DNA of 64,000 bases from Mallotus nudiflorus (taxonomy: Eukaryota; Streptophyta; Magnoliopsida; Malpighiales; Euphorbiaceae): positions 4,667,001-4,731,000 of the forward strand of contig CANTUR010000166.1 in assembly GCA_947683625.1 (NCBI GenBank), in the 5' to 3' direction. Position 1 is the stretch's first letter, and every line of letters starts with the position of its first letter. The notes below the pieces were generated by a model. That model had not been told where the DNA came from. It was given only the letters and a program-made list of their open reading frames with translations, and searched no databases. The position numbers were made by a program, and so were the translations under genes. Below, in pieces: positions 40,398-52,402 of this stretch.

Positions 40398-40796
40398 AGT
40401 CAAAGGGAGCACCTCTTCCCTTTCATTGAGCCCCAAACTATTTTAAGGAAAATGCAATTGAGATATGACTAGATCTGATTGCCTCAAATTGCTTCCACGT
40501 AGTCTGCGTCCTGGGTGAACCATAGGATCAGACAGATTCCAGATTGGAGATCAGATGAAAGAATAATTGAAGAAGTAAGATTTCAAAATCAAGAGAAAAA
40601 AAAAGAATGAAAGAGATGGGAAATGAGGAAAGGAATCGGCAAAATGCAAGGTATATATTAAAGTAGCAAACATCCATTTTAGTCCCTTAACTTCATTTGC
40701 ATTTAAGTCCAAAGCTTTTCTTTCAATTTAGTCCTGAATTGCAAAGCTACATGATTTGATAATTCCTTGAATTATTAAATTGTCAACATAAAACAA
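40398..40796 (+). other. 3' untranslated part of element B
   Basis: About 400 bases between the nested solo LTR and the tandem array. Purine-rich minus-to-plus context may be the 5' flank of the antisense gene. I see no gene. Confidence 0.5.
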
Positions 40797-41435
40797 ATAA
40801 GACTGTACGACCGAGTATAGTTGACATTGTATGACCGAGTGCAATGTATCATTCCATTCAGACTATACGATCGAGTGTAGTCAGTATTATACGACTGAAG
40901 TACAATGTATCTTTCCATTCAAACTATACGATCGAGTGTAGTCGACATTCTACAACTAAGTGCAATGTATCATTCCATTCAGACTATACGATTAAGTGTA
41001 GTCAATATTGTACGACTGATTATAATGTATCTTTCCACTCAGACTATACGATCGAGTATAGCCCACATTGTATGAATGAGTACAACGTATCCTTCCAATC
41101 AGACTATATGACCGAGTATAGTCGACATTGTACGACCGAGTGCAATGTATCTTTCAAATCAAACTATACGATCGAGTGTAGTCGACATTGTACGACCAAG
41201 TGCAATGTATCTTTCCATCAGACTATACATTCGAGTATAGTTGACATTGTACGACCGAGTGCAATGTGTCATTTCAAATCAAACTATACATCCGAGTATA
41301 ATTGACATTGTACGACCGAGTGTAATGTATCAATTCAATTTAGACTAAACGACTAAGTGTAGCCAATATCATATGATCGAGTGTGATGTATCCATCCGAA
41401 TCAACGTTATACGTCTGAGTCTAGTGTTTCCTCAA
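40797..41435 (+). repeat. 60-base tandem array upstream of the 3' LTR of element B
   Basis: About ten copies of a 60-base unit made of two related halves: GACTATACGATCGAGTGTAG then TCGACATTG, and TACGACCGAGTGCAATGTAT then a C/T-rich end. The period is exactly 60 over most of the array. An apparent 153-residue frame through it only reflects that 60 is a multiple of three. Such arrays are known in the 3' region of Tat elements and have been linked to the birth of satellite DNA. Confidence 0.93.
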
Positions 41436-41589
41436 ATATTTTGAGATTATGCCTAGTGTTGTATGGCAACACAAGTATTTATCATGAACCGACCACCAAA
41501 ACCTCAAGGAGCACAGGTGAGTCCTCGAACTTTTTTCAAAAGGAATTGTGTGTTTATTTGATTTGCCATAATTTGCCAAGCAAACAATG

Positions 41590-41604
41590 ACAACAGTGGG
41601 CAAC
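41590..41604 (+). other. Probable polypurine tract of element B
   Basis: GACAACAGTGGGCAAC directly precedes the 3' LTR start TGTAAACACC. It is a weak but correctly placed purine run. Confidence 0.5.
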
Positions 41605-42403
41605 TGTAAACACCCAATTTTGGGATAATAAAATATGGATGCGACAAAGGACTCCAATGATGAAAATGCATCTTTAGGCCCATAATTAATTAGATTTAGG
41701 GTAGAGATAACTTAGGCCCATTTAGTTAATTAGACATAGGCCCACCTAACTTAATTTAATTAATTTAGACTTAGCCCATTTAATTTAAGCTTTTTCATAA
41801 TTTCTAGATTTAAGATCACTTTAGAATTAAAACATATAGAATTAGGCTCACTAAATTAAACACTTCATAATTTGTAAATTTAGGCCCATTTTTAGAATTA
41901 AAATAAATAGACTTAGGATCATTTAATTAAAAGGAATTAGGCCCATTAGTCTTTAGGCTCACCTGTAAATTAAAATATGTAGATTTAGCTCATTTAATTA
42001 AAATCAATGTAGATTAGACTAACCTAGGGATTATGATGAATGCATTGTTTACTTGTATATTTCATGACTAGTTTGTCTAGAGTTGATTATTTTTTTAGGG
42101 TTTATATGAAATTGCATGTAAATAAAAGATAAAATAGTAATTCATAAAGTAATTCTAAAAGAACACAAGACTGAAAGAAGTTAGTATTCGGTACCCAGAA
42201 TCTCCTAGTTGTAGTGCTGGCTTTTTATTAGGGTATCAAGTACCACCATTTTTCAATTTGTCCCAGTTATTACCCTAGGTGGTGACTCCTCATCTTCACA
42301 TCATATCTATGTGATAATGGTTAGTGTGTTCTTTAAAGTCCTTAGCTCAAACAGTGTCGCAGTTGCTAAGATCTTGGGCGCGCGCTAAACCCCACCGTTT
42401 ATA
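41605..42403 (+). repeat. 3' LTR of element B
   Basis: 799 bases, partner of 24769-25557. It ends CCGTTTATA, followed by the duplication GTACC at 42404-42408. Confidence 0.93.
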
Positions 42404-42408
42404 GTACC

Positions 42409-42640
42409 CTCACCACTAAGCACAATGCGAGGATGCTGATGGGGTCTCTCCTGTGCAATAGGCCTGAGACGAGGGGTTGGTGCCTTAGCTAGTGCCTAAG
42501 AATGAAAATTAAGTCAAGAAATGGTATCCACAAGCATAAATGTGAAATAATATGTTTAATAGGATTACATGCTTACTTGAGGTGCAAGTGCAGGTAGAGG
42601 CACCCTCTATAGGAGATGAGCTCATGAAAAGTCCACAAAT
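42409..42640 (-). pseudogene. Continuation of element A's antisense gene remnant 1
   Basis: Beyond element B the minus-strand frame reads QALAKAPTPRLRPIAQERPH then QHPRIVLSGEG and joins in phase to SSSVLPVRG at 24768. That continuity proves the sequence here belonged to A. Upstream (42540-42640) further antisense coding may exist, but it fades out. Confidence 0.6.
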
Positions 42641-43905
42641 TGAGACTTCTATTTGTATGGGAATTGCATTTTTATTTAAATTTTTTTAGTGTGGTTATTA
42701 TGTATTTTTTGTGTTTTAATTAAATTTATAATTTTAGTTTTATATTTATTTTGTTTCTTTGTTTTTGTAGGTGAATTGAGGCTCTTTTAGGATGATTAAA
42801 GGGTGTTCAACTTAAATTTAGGGGCTACTATGAGTTACTATCGCACTGAAGATGCATGGACGAATTTGTAATGTAAAAGAGGGGGCTATGGTTAGTTGCT
42901 ACAACAACAGCAGCACAGAGGAGGAAAATTTGATAAATCTTGGCTAAGACAGCAGCAAAAACGTTGTTGTCATAGGCCGGTCAATTTAGAAAGATTTTGG
43001 CAATCAAATACTCCCTATTTAAGGAGGACTCTTGGAAAATTTTAAGGGATCACTTACCTATCAATTGGAGATGATTTTTGGAAGAAATCAATACCTGAAA
43101 GTGTAAGAAAAATTGGGAGAAGCTTAAGAGCTATCAAGAGCCAAGATTAAAAAACACAATTCTAGTTTTTATTTTCTTCTCTCCTTCTTTATTCTTATAA
43201 TTTCTATGGGTTTTTTTGAGAATTTTATTAGATATTTCTCCAAAATGTTAGGCTCAATTCATGTTGGTTAGGGATTGATGATTTAACATGAATTAGTTTT
43301 TCTTTTAATTAATAAGTTATTAGTTCTTGCAAACTATATTTATTATGCTTATTATATGTTGATGCTTGATCACCATTAGTATATTTACAATTAGGGTTTT
43401 AGGTTGAGGATAAAAATCTTAATGGAACTATAAATATAGATTTAAATTGCTTATAGGTAGAGATATCATAAGTTAATTAAATTCTAATCGAGTGTAGGTG
43501 AATAAATTTATAATTTGATTCAGGGGATTGAGTTCACAATGAGAATTGGGATTTAATGTTCTTATTTGAAGGTTATGAATTAAAATTGGTTGATACTTGA
43601 GAGAGATTAATGAATAAATTAGAATTACCTGGGATTTGCAAAACTAGTAGATTCATTAATTAAGGTTAACTAAGGATTGTGAAAAGATTCAATTCCTAAC
43701 CATTGCATTCACTAATTATTTATTCATTCACTTTTAGAATTTATTTTTATTTATATATTTATTTAATTGCTATTTAATTTTCTTGCAAAATTCCATATTC
43801 AAAAGTCTTAGACAATAAAGAATTAGGTTAATAAGTGATTAGAATAAGTCCTTGTGGGATCGATATTTTTTATACTACTTGGCGACGTCGTGCGCTTACG
43901 GTTTT
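42641..43905 (+). repeat. Possible solo LTR, family unknown, edges uncertain
   Basis: The end of this stretch (TGTGGGATCGATATTTTTTA, then ACTTGGCGACGTCGTGCGCT and TACGGTTTTACA) looks like the 3' end of plant Ty3/Athila- or copia-type LTRs. I found no convincing target duplication and no partner, so the left edge is a guess. No gene is visible inside. Confidence 0.3.
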
Positions 43906-44309
43906 ACACCTTCTCTACCCTTTCTCAAATTCCTTTCTTATAGTTTTTATTGAACATAAGTTACTAATTATCAAATTAAACTCAATACAAAACAAAAAAA
44001 GCAAATTAAACTCAAATTTGACTATAAGAGCTAAAGAAAATGCAATAAACAAAGACAATATCCAAATAAAACGGAAAAAAAATTTGGAATAAGTTTTTAA
44101 ACTACCCTAAAAGAAACTTAAAAAGAAGAGTAGAATATTCAAATTGAAATAAGGAAAGATATGGAATTTAGAATCAAAACAACAAATTTGAATGGTTATA
44201 GGCCGAATTGAATTCAACTTTGATCAATTCAATTTTTTATCACACTTTAAAACACTTTTTTTTCTTTTTTTTTTCTTTTATATATATATAAAATATATGC
44301 TAAGACGGC
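43906..44309. other. Non-coding AT-rich stretch, continued at 46421-46602 and 50002-50125
   Basis: Once the two solo LTRs (44310-46415 and 46608-49996) are removed, these three pieces join into one AT-rich sequence leading to a minus-strand primer-binding site at 50126. It could be the leader of a minus-strand element whose LTR is at 50140. I see no coding capacity. Confidence 0.4.
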
Positions 44310-46415
44310 TGTAGACGGCGGGATTTAGCGCGCGTCTAAAATTTTAGCAACCACAACACTGTTTAGGCTCAGGGCCTTAGAGAACATACTAACCACTATC
44401 ACAAAGACATGGCGTGGAGATGAGGAGTCGCCACCCAGGGTAATAACTGGGACAATTTGATTGGTGGTACTCGATTCTCTAAAAGAAAATTAACACCACA
44501 ACCAGGAGATTCTGGATACGAAATACTAACTTCTCTTAGTCTCGTGTTCATTTAGAATAATTTTATAAATGATTATTTCATCCTCTAACTACATGCAATT
44601 TTATTAAACCCTAATTAACATCCATCTACCCAAAAAGGCAACAAGTCAATAAAATTACAAGTAAAAAATGCACTCAAGATCACGTTTTCCCTAAGTTTAA
44701 ACTATGTTAATTTTATTAAAAAAAGTTAGCTAAATCTACATTTTATTTACAAGTGAAATAGAATAAAAGTGGGCCTACATTTATTAATTAATGAGCCTAA
44801 ATCTATTTTTTAGTCTTTCTAAGATATGAGCTTAAGTCTATTCAATTTTAAAGAAAAATTAAATTAGTGGGTCTAAGTCTAACTTGATTTTATTTTAAGT
44901 GAAATGTGGGCCTAGGTCTATTTATTTTAAAAGAAATAAATTTAAGTAGGCTGAGCTAAGTCTAAACAAGTTTTAATTAACTAAGTGGGCCTAAAATCTA
45001 ATTAACCTAATGGGCCTAAGTTAATTTTAGTTATTTAAAGTCCTAAATCATTTTTAAGCCTATTTATTTGGTGGGTTAGACCTAAATGTGGGCTTGAGGC
45101 CCAAAAACATAAAAACATAAAAAAAACAAGCCCAAAATAAATAAAACACAAAAAATAGATCAAACAAACATTACAGTGATTTTCTAAAAAAATCCTAAAT
45201 TAATTACATGCAAACCCTAATTTAAGTTACTGACACCATTGATTTTAATTGATTTTTTTTTACCTAATTGAACCTAATTACTAATCAATTTTAAAATACA
45301 GAAAATGAAAATTTTCACTATTCCCACTACTGGGGCTATTACAAACTACGTACAAAATTAAAATTAAATGATTATATACCTAGAAATTAAAATAACTACA
45401 CAGAATACCAAAAATTAAAAATAAAAAAAATCCTAAGAACTATTGAAAAAATAATACAGGTTCATCTATGACATTCAATGGATCTTTTGTTCAATTAAAC
45501 ACATGTGGTATCCTCCTCCTCAATCCACATAAGGACATCAAAACAAAAAAAATAAGCAAATTAGCAATGAAATTAAATAATCAAAATAATAACCAAAATA
45601 AAAGAAAATCATAAACAAAAAATAATAAAAAAAGTAATAAAAGAAATAGAAAAATAACACTAGAGATTTAGATGTTGTGCAAATGCCTCTTTTTGAGCCC
45701 CTCAGATTGGATTATCACCGTTAAAATTAAGATATTGTTGATTCTAGACTATTGCCTTTGGAAATTTCAGTATCGAAAATTAGGGTTTTATGCTCGCAGT
45801 CTCTCTTTTTTTCTCACTATGTCTTCATGTGCCTCGCAAAAAAATCCTCTCAAAAACCAGAAGAAAAAAAGTCCCCCAGCCAAGCCTTTCTCCTCACGCA
45901 CACATGCAGACTCTGCTTTTAAATGCAGAGTCTGCGCGTACTGAACTTCCTCCAAAGGAGGAACAGACCTATCTAATCAGATAGCGTTTGTTTTTCTTTG
46001 ATTTCAAAAACCTTTTGCGTTTAAACAACCTTATCAAATAATTGTAAAGATAAAATTTGAATTTTTAACCAATCAAAACGCTGAAAAATCAATAAAAATA
46101 CATGAAAAAATTAAAAAAAAAACTGTATTTTAACGTGTCGGTATTGTGCAATGCTGACCGGCATTGTAATGCCGATCAGCATTACACCAATGTCGATCGG
46201 CATTTTAAATGCCGATCCTAAATTTTTTTTTTAACTTTTAATTATCAAAAGACCCCTGAAAAATTGACTTATTTGCAATCAACCCCTAAAAAACATTGCA
46301 ATTTAGTCCTTAAAGTCTAGAAAATCGACAACTAACTTTAATTTTTGAATGAATTTCATCATAGGGGCTTACGTCGCAATTGTGCACAATTGCATCCTAA
46401 AATTGGGTGCTTACA
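44310..46415 (-). repeat. Solo LTR of a Tat-type element
   Basis: On the + strand it begins TGTAGACGGC and ends GGGTGCTTACA. The perfect duplication ACGGC flanks it (44305-44309 and 46416-46420). The left third is the reverse of the conserved 3' block of element B's LTRs (GGAGTCGCCACCCAGGGTAA then TAACTGGGAC). At 2106 bases it is longer than B's LTRs, so it represents another subfamily. Near its 5' end, about 46134-46220, are four AATGCCGATCGGCATT-like palindromic units. Confidence 0.92.
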
Positions 46416-46607
46416 ACGGCCAAATTAAGAACAAACTCAAATTGATATATATTTATGATAAACAAGGCTCTTAAGATGCAAAACAACAAGAGTGGAAATG
46501 AATTTTTTTTATTTGTTTGTTTAAAGACTATAAATAGATTGAAATATGAAAAAAGAATGAAATTGACTCAATATAACAAATAAAAATGAATTTGAACTCT
46601 ATGATCA

Positions 46608-49600
46608 TGTAATATCCCGAGTTTTTAAATAATTTTAAACTGCATCGAGATATGCAGTGTTAATAATTTTAAATTATATTTATGATTATTTAATTAGTTT
46701 GTTATTTATTAAAGTCATTTTTAATTATGTTTAAGTCTTTTACATAAAATTTTTTTGAGAGTTCTATTTTCGGGAAAATTAAAACGTAAATAAAAAAATA
46801 TTAATTATTTTAGACGATTTTATGAATTTGCATGAGTTCATGCATAATTTTTAAGTGTCGAATAAAAATATATACATATGCATGCATATATGCACATTTA
46901 AATAGAATTAGGGTTTATTTTAATTAAATCATATTATATTATATAGTTTTAATAATAATTAAATGTGTATATATATGTATATATGTATATATATATTATT
47001 ATTTGAGTGTGTAGTGTATATTAATTTGGGTATAATATTTATATATTAAAATAATATAAAATATAGATATATATATACATATATACATATAATATATATA
47101 CCTAATATAAAGTTTGCTATAATTACGAAACTACCACCCGATCCTCCTCCTTCTTCCCCGATTGATCCTCACGCATTCTGGCCACTGTCACGCCATTTTC
47201 TTTCCATTGGTGTGCCTCTCCGCCCTCCTCCTCCATCTCCAGCCCATCCCGCCGCCCTTAGCTTCCATTTCGAGCGAGTTTTGGCCGAATTTTCCTCAAG
47301 AAGCTAAAAATCCATCCTAACACCGATCAGCCCGATTCCAGCCACCATTTGGAGTGCCAATGGTCTCTATCTCTTCCTTGAGCTCCATTGAGTGCATTTC
47401 TAAGATTGGTTTCACTTGATTTGGTCTAGATTTCCCTAGGTTTTGAATTTTCAATTTCAGCCACTTTGAGTTCTTGAATTTTTTGAGCTTCAATTTCAAT
47501 GATTCAGGAAAACTTGCTTCACAAACATTGATCCTAGTCACTCAATATACATGTGGTAATTTTTTTAGAATTTTTGGGAATTCTTTTGATTTTTGTGAAT
47601 TTTTTATTATTTTATTAATATTTTCTAATTTTCTTAAATTAATTAATTAAATTATGAAATTACGATTTATGGTGTTTATAGGTTTTAAAATGCATTTTAT
47701 AAATTTATTTGTAATTTTTATGATTTTTATATAATTATTGTGAATTTATTTAGTTTATGTGATTTTTAGAAAATTAGGTTAATTATGTATTTTATTGAAA
47801 TTAATTGATTAATTGAGTATAATTATTGATATTATTGAATTATATGTTGAGAAATTAATTTTTGAGTAATTATACTATTTTTGGTGAATTTTTGAATAAT
47901 TATAGTGAATTATATATAACTAGGGGTATTTTGGTAATTTGATACTAAATTGGCTAAAAATATAATTAAATTGGTTTTAATATTTATTTGAAGTATAAAA
48001 ATGATTTCTACAAATTATTTAGTATTTTTAACTAATTAAAACTATTTTTCGTAAATTATTTTCAAATTATATATAATATACTATTTTTCTAAATAAATGA
48101 GTTTTTATCAATTTTTAATATGTTTTAGGGCTAATTATGTAATTTGGATTTATAAAATTTATTTTGACTAATATTTATGAATTTATTGAGAATTATCAAA
48201 TTTTTAATAATATTTTATTAAAATTGGGATTTTTATGTATTTATCGGTAAAATAATTATTTTTAGCGTTTGAATTTCTAATTTGTTATATTTTGAGTATT
48301 AAAGGGTATTTTTGGTATTTTTGGCATTTTAAATGTGCTCTGTAATTATCTCGTGAATTGTGAACCTCGGTCGGTAGAATTGTAGTTTGGGAGTCCGATT
48401 GAGGGGTTGTGTGGCTGTATATTTTTGAAGTGTGTTTCTTTGTAGGACCGACTCTACTCTTTGAGTAGAGAGATGTCCATTTTACAGGGAAGGTTCTGCC
48501 GGATTTTCGGTAGTATTCTTGTAAAACGTGATATCCGATCAAATTCCTGTTCTGATTTTATGTCCAATATTCTTAGATCGAGTCTCTAGGGATTTCAATA
48601 GATTCATTCTAATTCCGTATTGTCATTTGTTTGTTTAGTTACGCCAAGTCCAAAGCCTAGTGGACCAGGCCCGTCAGACCCGTCTCAAGGAGCGCAATAA
48701 AAGTGAGTTGTTATTTTATATATACTTGTATTAGGATTGCATGTTTTAGAAATGTATGATTTATTTTATAAATTATGCATAAATGGGTTAATTATTGCTT
48801 AGGTTTTTTTTTGGTATATTTTTGGTATATTTTAAATTATATGCATGTTTTATTAATGAATTATTCTTAAAATGTTTTTATGTATATTTATAGTTTATTT
48901 TATAATTAAATTGAATTTATTCGACGTATATATACTTAAAATATACCTGGTTTATTTTTGGTATATTTCTAGTATATATATGGTTTATGTTGCCATTTTA
49001 ATTAAAGTCATATATCATTTATTTCATGAATGTATGAATTTATTTTTAAATGAAGGATATCAATAGAACGTGCTACCTAGTGAGCAGCACTAGGACCGAG
49101 TACGTACCGGTACGACGATAGATTTTAGGTTATATTACTAACCTATTTGTGAATATTGATTGGGTTGATTTATATGATGTGAGATGTGATTTGAGAGTGT
49201 GATTGCTGGAGCTCGGTCGACCAAGTGTCTCGGGGCCAATCACACTGACAGTCAAACTGCTGGAGCTCGGTTGACTTAGTGTCTCGGGGCCAGTCTACTG
49301 TCCAAATGGAACAAGTGAATTTATTTGGAATAAGTGAGCCTATATGACTAGAGTGTTGTTTAACACTATTTAAGGTTACGATTTTCTAGGGTTCTATTGA
49401 TCCTTCATAATCGGATATTATTTTCAGTATTTATATAAAATGATTTTGCTGCATCTGTGTGTTTGCCTGTATATATATTTATTATATATACTATTGAATG
49501 TGTGCATTGTCATTTAGTTATGCCTGTATATATATTATAACAATTCACTCAATGAGGTCTGACTCCCCTCCGTTGATTATTTTTCAGGAGAGTCTTCGTC

Positions 49601-49996
49601 TTTAGACCTCAGTAGCAGACCTTTACACCGGATTTTTTCTGCCCCAGCTTCACTATGTAAACTACTCATTTGATTTTATTTTATAATCTAGACACTACAG
49701 TAGTTGTAGTCAGTTGTGAGATTTATGTATTATGTTTATGTGAGATATGTATTTTAAAGATTTAAACTGAAATTTGTATTAAAAGATTATATATATATGA
49801 GATGAGTTTGTTTATTTAAATGAGTTGGTGGATTATATTTATTATATTTATGAAATTTATTTCCGCTGCAAAATATTCTATTTATGTTATTATTATTGCA
49901 TGTTTTTATTTTATTTTTAGGCTTGCTACGGGTTCCGGATTCGAAAGAATTCCCGTTCCTTAGCGCCGATCATGGCCCCTGTTTTGGGTTGTGACA
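46608..49996 (+). repeat. Solo LTR of the long-LTR Ty3 family
   Basis: It starts TGTAATATCC and ends GGTTGTGACA. Flanks are GATCA (46603-46607) and AATCA (49997-50001), a 5-base duplication with one change. It is 3389 bases long and closest by eye to the copy at 9760-12994. It carries the GC-rich island (about 47140-47300), the TTTGTAGGACCG block with a CTCTACTC/GAGTAGAG hairpin (about 48440-48475) and the stem-loop cluster (about 49050-49310 and 49545-49615). Confidence 0.93.
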
Positions 49997-50125
49997 AATC
50001 ACAAAGAAAATGAATTCATATTAAATAAGACACAAAAACTAATGAAATAAGAAATAATGATTTTTTTTGGATTAAATGCAAACAACAAAGAAAAGTAAAG
50101 ATACGTATTTGATTAATGAGTCAAA

Positions 50126-50137
50126 GCTATGATACCA
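50126..50137 (-). other. Primer-binding site of an unidentified minus-strand element
   Basis: The minus strand reads TGGTATCATAGC, one base from the initiator tRNA-Met site, two bases inside a TG terminus at 50140. Confidence 0.6.
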
Positions 50138-50139
50138 AA

Positions 50140-51016
50140 TGATATGAATGTGGTTAACTTATACCAAACCTATATTCAATCTTGATAACCTTGCAAAAGA
50201 TAGTTCATAAATCAAGCAAAAAGAAACTCTAATCCACAACAAAACCTTTAAATAACCTGTACTTAAAAACCCTAATTTTAAAGAATTAAAGGTTATTTAA
50301 TATAAATCTAAGATTAACAAAGCCAATTTTAAGTCTAAATTAAACTAGATTTGAATATTCCAAGCCTTCACTTGATAAATTCACTAAAGTTCTTTTAAGA
50401 ACAAAAAAGAAGGATTTTAATCTCACAAGAATTGAAATTTAACTGATAAAACTTGTTCTAAATTTGTGCTACATTGCTATGGCCTTTATATAGGCATGTA
50501 AATTCTTGAAGGAATAGGTTTTTTTACTTATTTTTAAAGATTCCTATAAAGGAAAATTCTTAACTAAATAGGATTTCTTAAAAAATATGACAACTAATGA
50601 CAATTAATGACAACTAAATATTAAAAAGTCAAATTGATAACTCATGACAACTAAGTATTGAAAAGTCAAATTGATAACTCATGACAACTAAGTTTTGAAG
50701 CATGTCATGTCGCATGTCATGTAAGATGTTGACTTATTGACGTTGACTTATTGACTCCTTAACTTTAACTTGTTGACTTTGACTTGAAACATCCTTAAAT
50801 CTTCTCAAATCTTTTAGAATATTCTTTATTGATTTTAAAATAGAAAATAACTCAAAAATTCATCAAAGTTTTTATACTTGAGTTTATTGATGTATAGACT
50901 GCACGAATCGATATAGGTTTAGCCCAAAATTAATGCTCCAAGCTAAACTTTTCATGCTTTTTAATATGTCCAACATTTTAAGCATATAGAACATTTATTA
51001 ATGTATAATTTGCACA
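50140..51016 (-). repeat. Probable 5' LTR of that element
   Basis: It starts TGATATGAATG next to the primer site and could end at TTTGCACA (51016), giving about 877 bases. I found no second copy in the window, so the right edge is a guess. It contains GACTTATTGAC/GTTGACTT short repeats near 50725-50785. No gene is visible. Confidence 0.42.
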
Positions 51017-52402
51017 TTAACCCTTTTGAGAATCATATCAAAGCTATCATTATAATATGGTTATTATTAACAAAAATGAAGCAGTTGTATTATTTTTCTG
51101 TGTATCAATTGAAAAAAAAAAAAGCCTCTTAACTATTGAAGTTCTTAAATTTTCTAAACAGATAAATGATATATATTTCATATCTTGTACTTCAAATTTT
51201 GGGATAAATCAAGGACACGGATTTTATTTTTATACTGAATTGAAAATCATTATTTTTTTTTTTTTTTTAGACAAATGTATTTGTTCAATGTATATATTTG
51301 GGCTGAATCTCAATGAAGTGTGAATTGGGGGCTATGTTTGTACATACATATGGGCTAGACTCAATTAATATTTGTAGCCAAAAAATTAAAACTCTTCTTC
51401 TTTTTTTTTTTTTTTTTTAACTAAAACTTTTCTTCTTTCTCACATCACATTTCCCTTTAATGGGCTTCAATGTCCTGTACTGCACCTAACAAAACAAAAA
51501 AATGTTGGGTAAAACAGGAATCACATACTTTGAATGTGTGAATGGTGGATCTCCAATGTGGAACATATGTCTGTTGTAACCAAGCAATGCATGTATGGAA
51601 CCAAGAATTCCTGAAAATCCAGCCTTTTGTTTAATACTAATCACGCCAATGCTGCTAAAATTATTCACCTCTACAGAAGAAACCAGTAATTGAATCCATA
51701 GTCTTCTAATATTATTAAACAAGTTTTTATTATTTGACTGCTAAATTTGATAATAATAATTAACTATTATGAAAATCTTATATAGAACATCTTCTAACAA
51801 TTCAACATAAACAAAATGTTAAATTTCTCGCTCTCGCTTTTTTCTTTTCTACAATGAACAATTAAAAAATAGTTGTCACATCCCTCAAATCAATTATTGT
51901 GTAGTGTTTTAGGGGAAAAAATTGTATAAGATATAATAAATGGGACTTGGGTTCATGTATGGGGCTAGGTGTGGGCATATGACATTGTGGAAGTAAAAAG
52001 CTTAGTCAATATCTCATGAATAAAATAAACAGAGCAAGAAATGAACTTGGCTTCTAAGTATTTGTTGATTAATCCACAAAACCCTCTTCATCCCATTTCT
52101 GTTGGTCAACCATATGCTTTTGTTCCACTCAAGCACACCCAACTTTTGTCTTCCTCATCAATTATTATTATATAATATCAAATATATTTTATGATTATAA
52201 AATAAGCTGTGATTGATATCCAAAAAAGCACATCAATTTTATTGGATTTTTGCATGTTCTTAACTAACAAAAACAAAAATTGCGCACTTCAGCTAATATG
52301 TTACAAGCTATATATCTTAACTCTAATATGTTACACCATTAGTACAACTTCCATTTTTTTTTTTTTTTTTTTTTTTGGAAATTATGACATAGAGGATTGA
52401 TC
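51017..52402. other. Intergenic DNA downstream of the receptor kinase
   Basis: No recognised gene. A 78-codon minus-strand frame (51486-51722) contains GFSGILGSIHALLG, faintly like the GFPGMLGSIDCMHW box of Harbinger-type transposases, but it is too short to call. A 44-residue plus-strand frame lies at 52041-52175. Two poly-T runs (about 51400-51418 and 52349-52376) are present. Confidence 0.5.
52238..52243 (-). terminator. Possible polyadenylation signal of the receptor kinase gene
   Basis: AATAAA on the minus strand, about 160 bases past the stop codon, in an AT-rich 3' region. Placement is plausible but there is no direct proof. Confidence 0.35.

Larger units (their letters stand above)
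24769..42403 (+). mobile_element. Complete but decayed Tat-type Ty3 element B
   Basis: Two LTRs (24769-25557 and 41605-42403) start TGTAAACACC. A perfect 5-base duplication GTACC flanks the element (24764-24768 and 42404-42408). Between them come a primer-site-like sequence, leader, gag, protease, G-patch-like segment, RT, two RNase H domains, integrase, short repeats, two antisense gene remnants, a solo-LTR insertion (36916-40392), a 60-base tandem array and the 3' LTR. Without the solo LTR the element is about 14.2 kb. All genes carry stops or shifts. The insertion lies in element A's antisense gene. Confidence 0.92.

Noticed and set aside
40844..41305. 153-residue open frame with repeated NVSFHSDYTIE-type units
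   Set aside because: It is a by-product of a 60-base tandem array, whose period is a multiple of three. It lies in the 3' untranslated region of element B and has no start context or conserved domain.
43835..44092. 85-codon frame starting MIRISPCGIDIFYTTWRRRA
   Set aside because: It begins in a probable LTR end and runs into Lys/Asn-rich AT sequence; no domain or support.
51486..51722. Possible Harbinger-type transposase fragment (GFSGILGSIHALLG)
   Set aside because: Only about ten residues resemble the box, no second motif or terminal repeats are seen, and the key Asp is absent.
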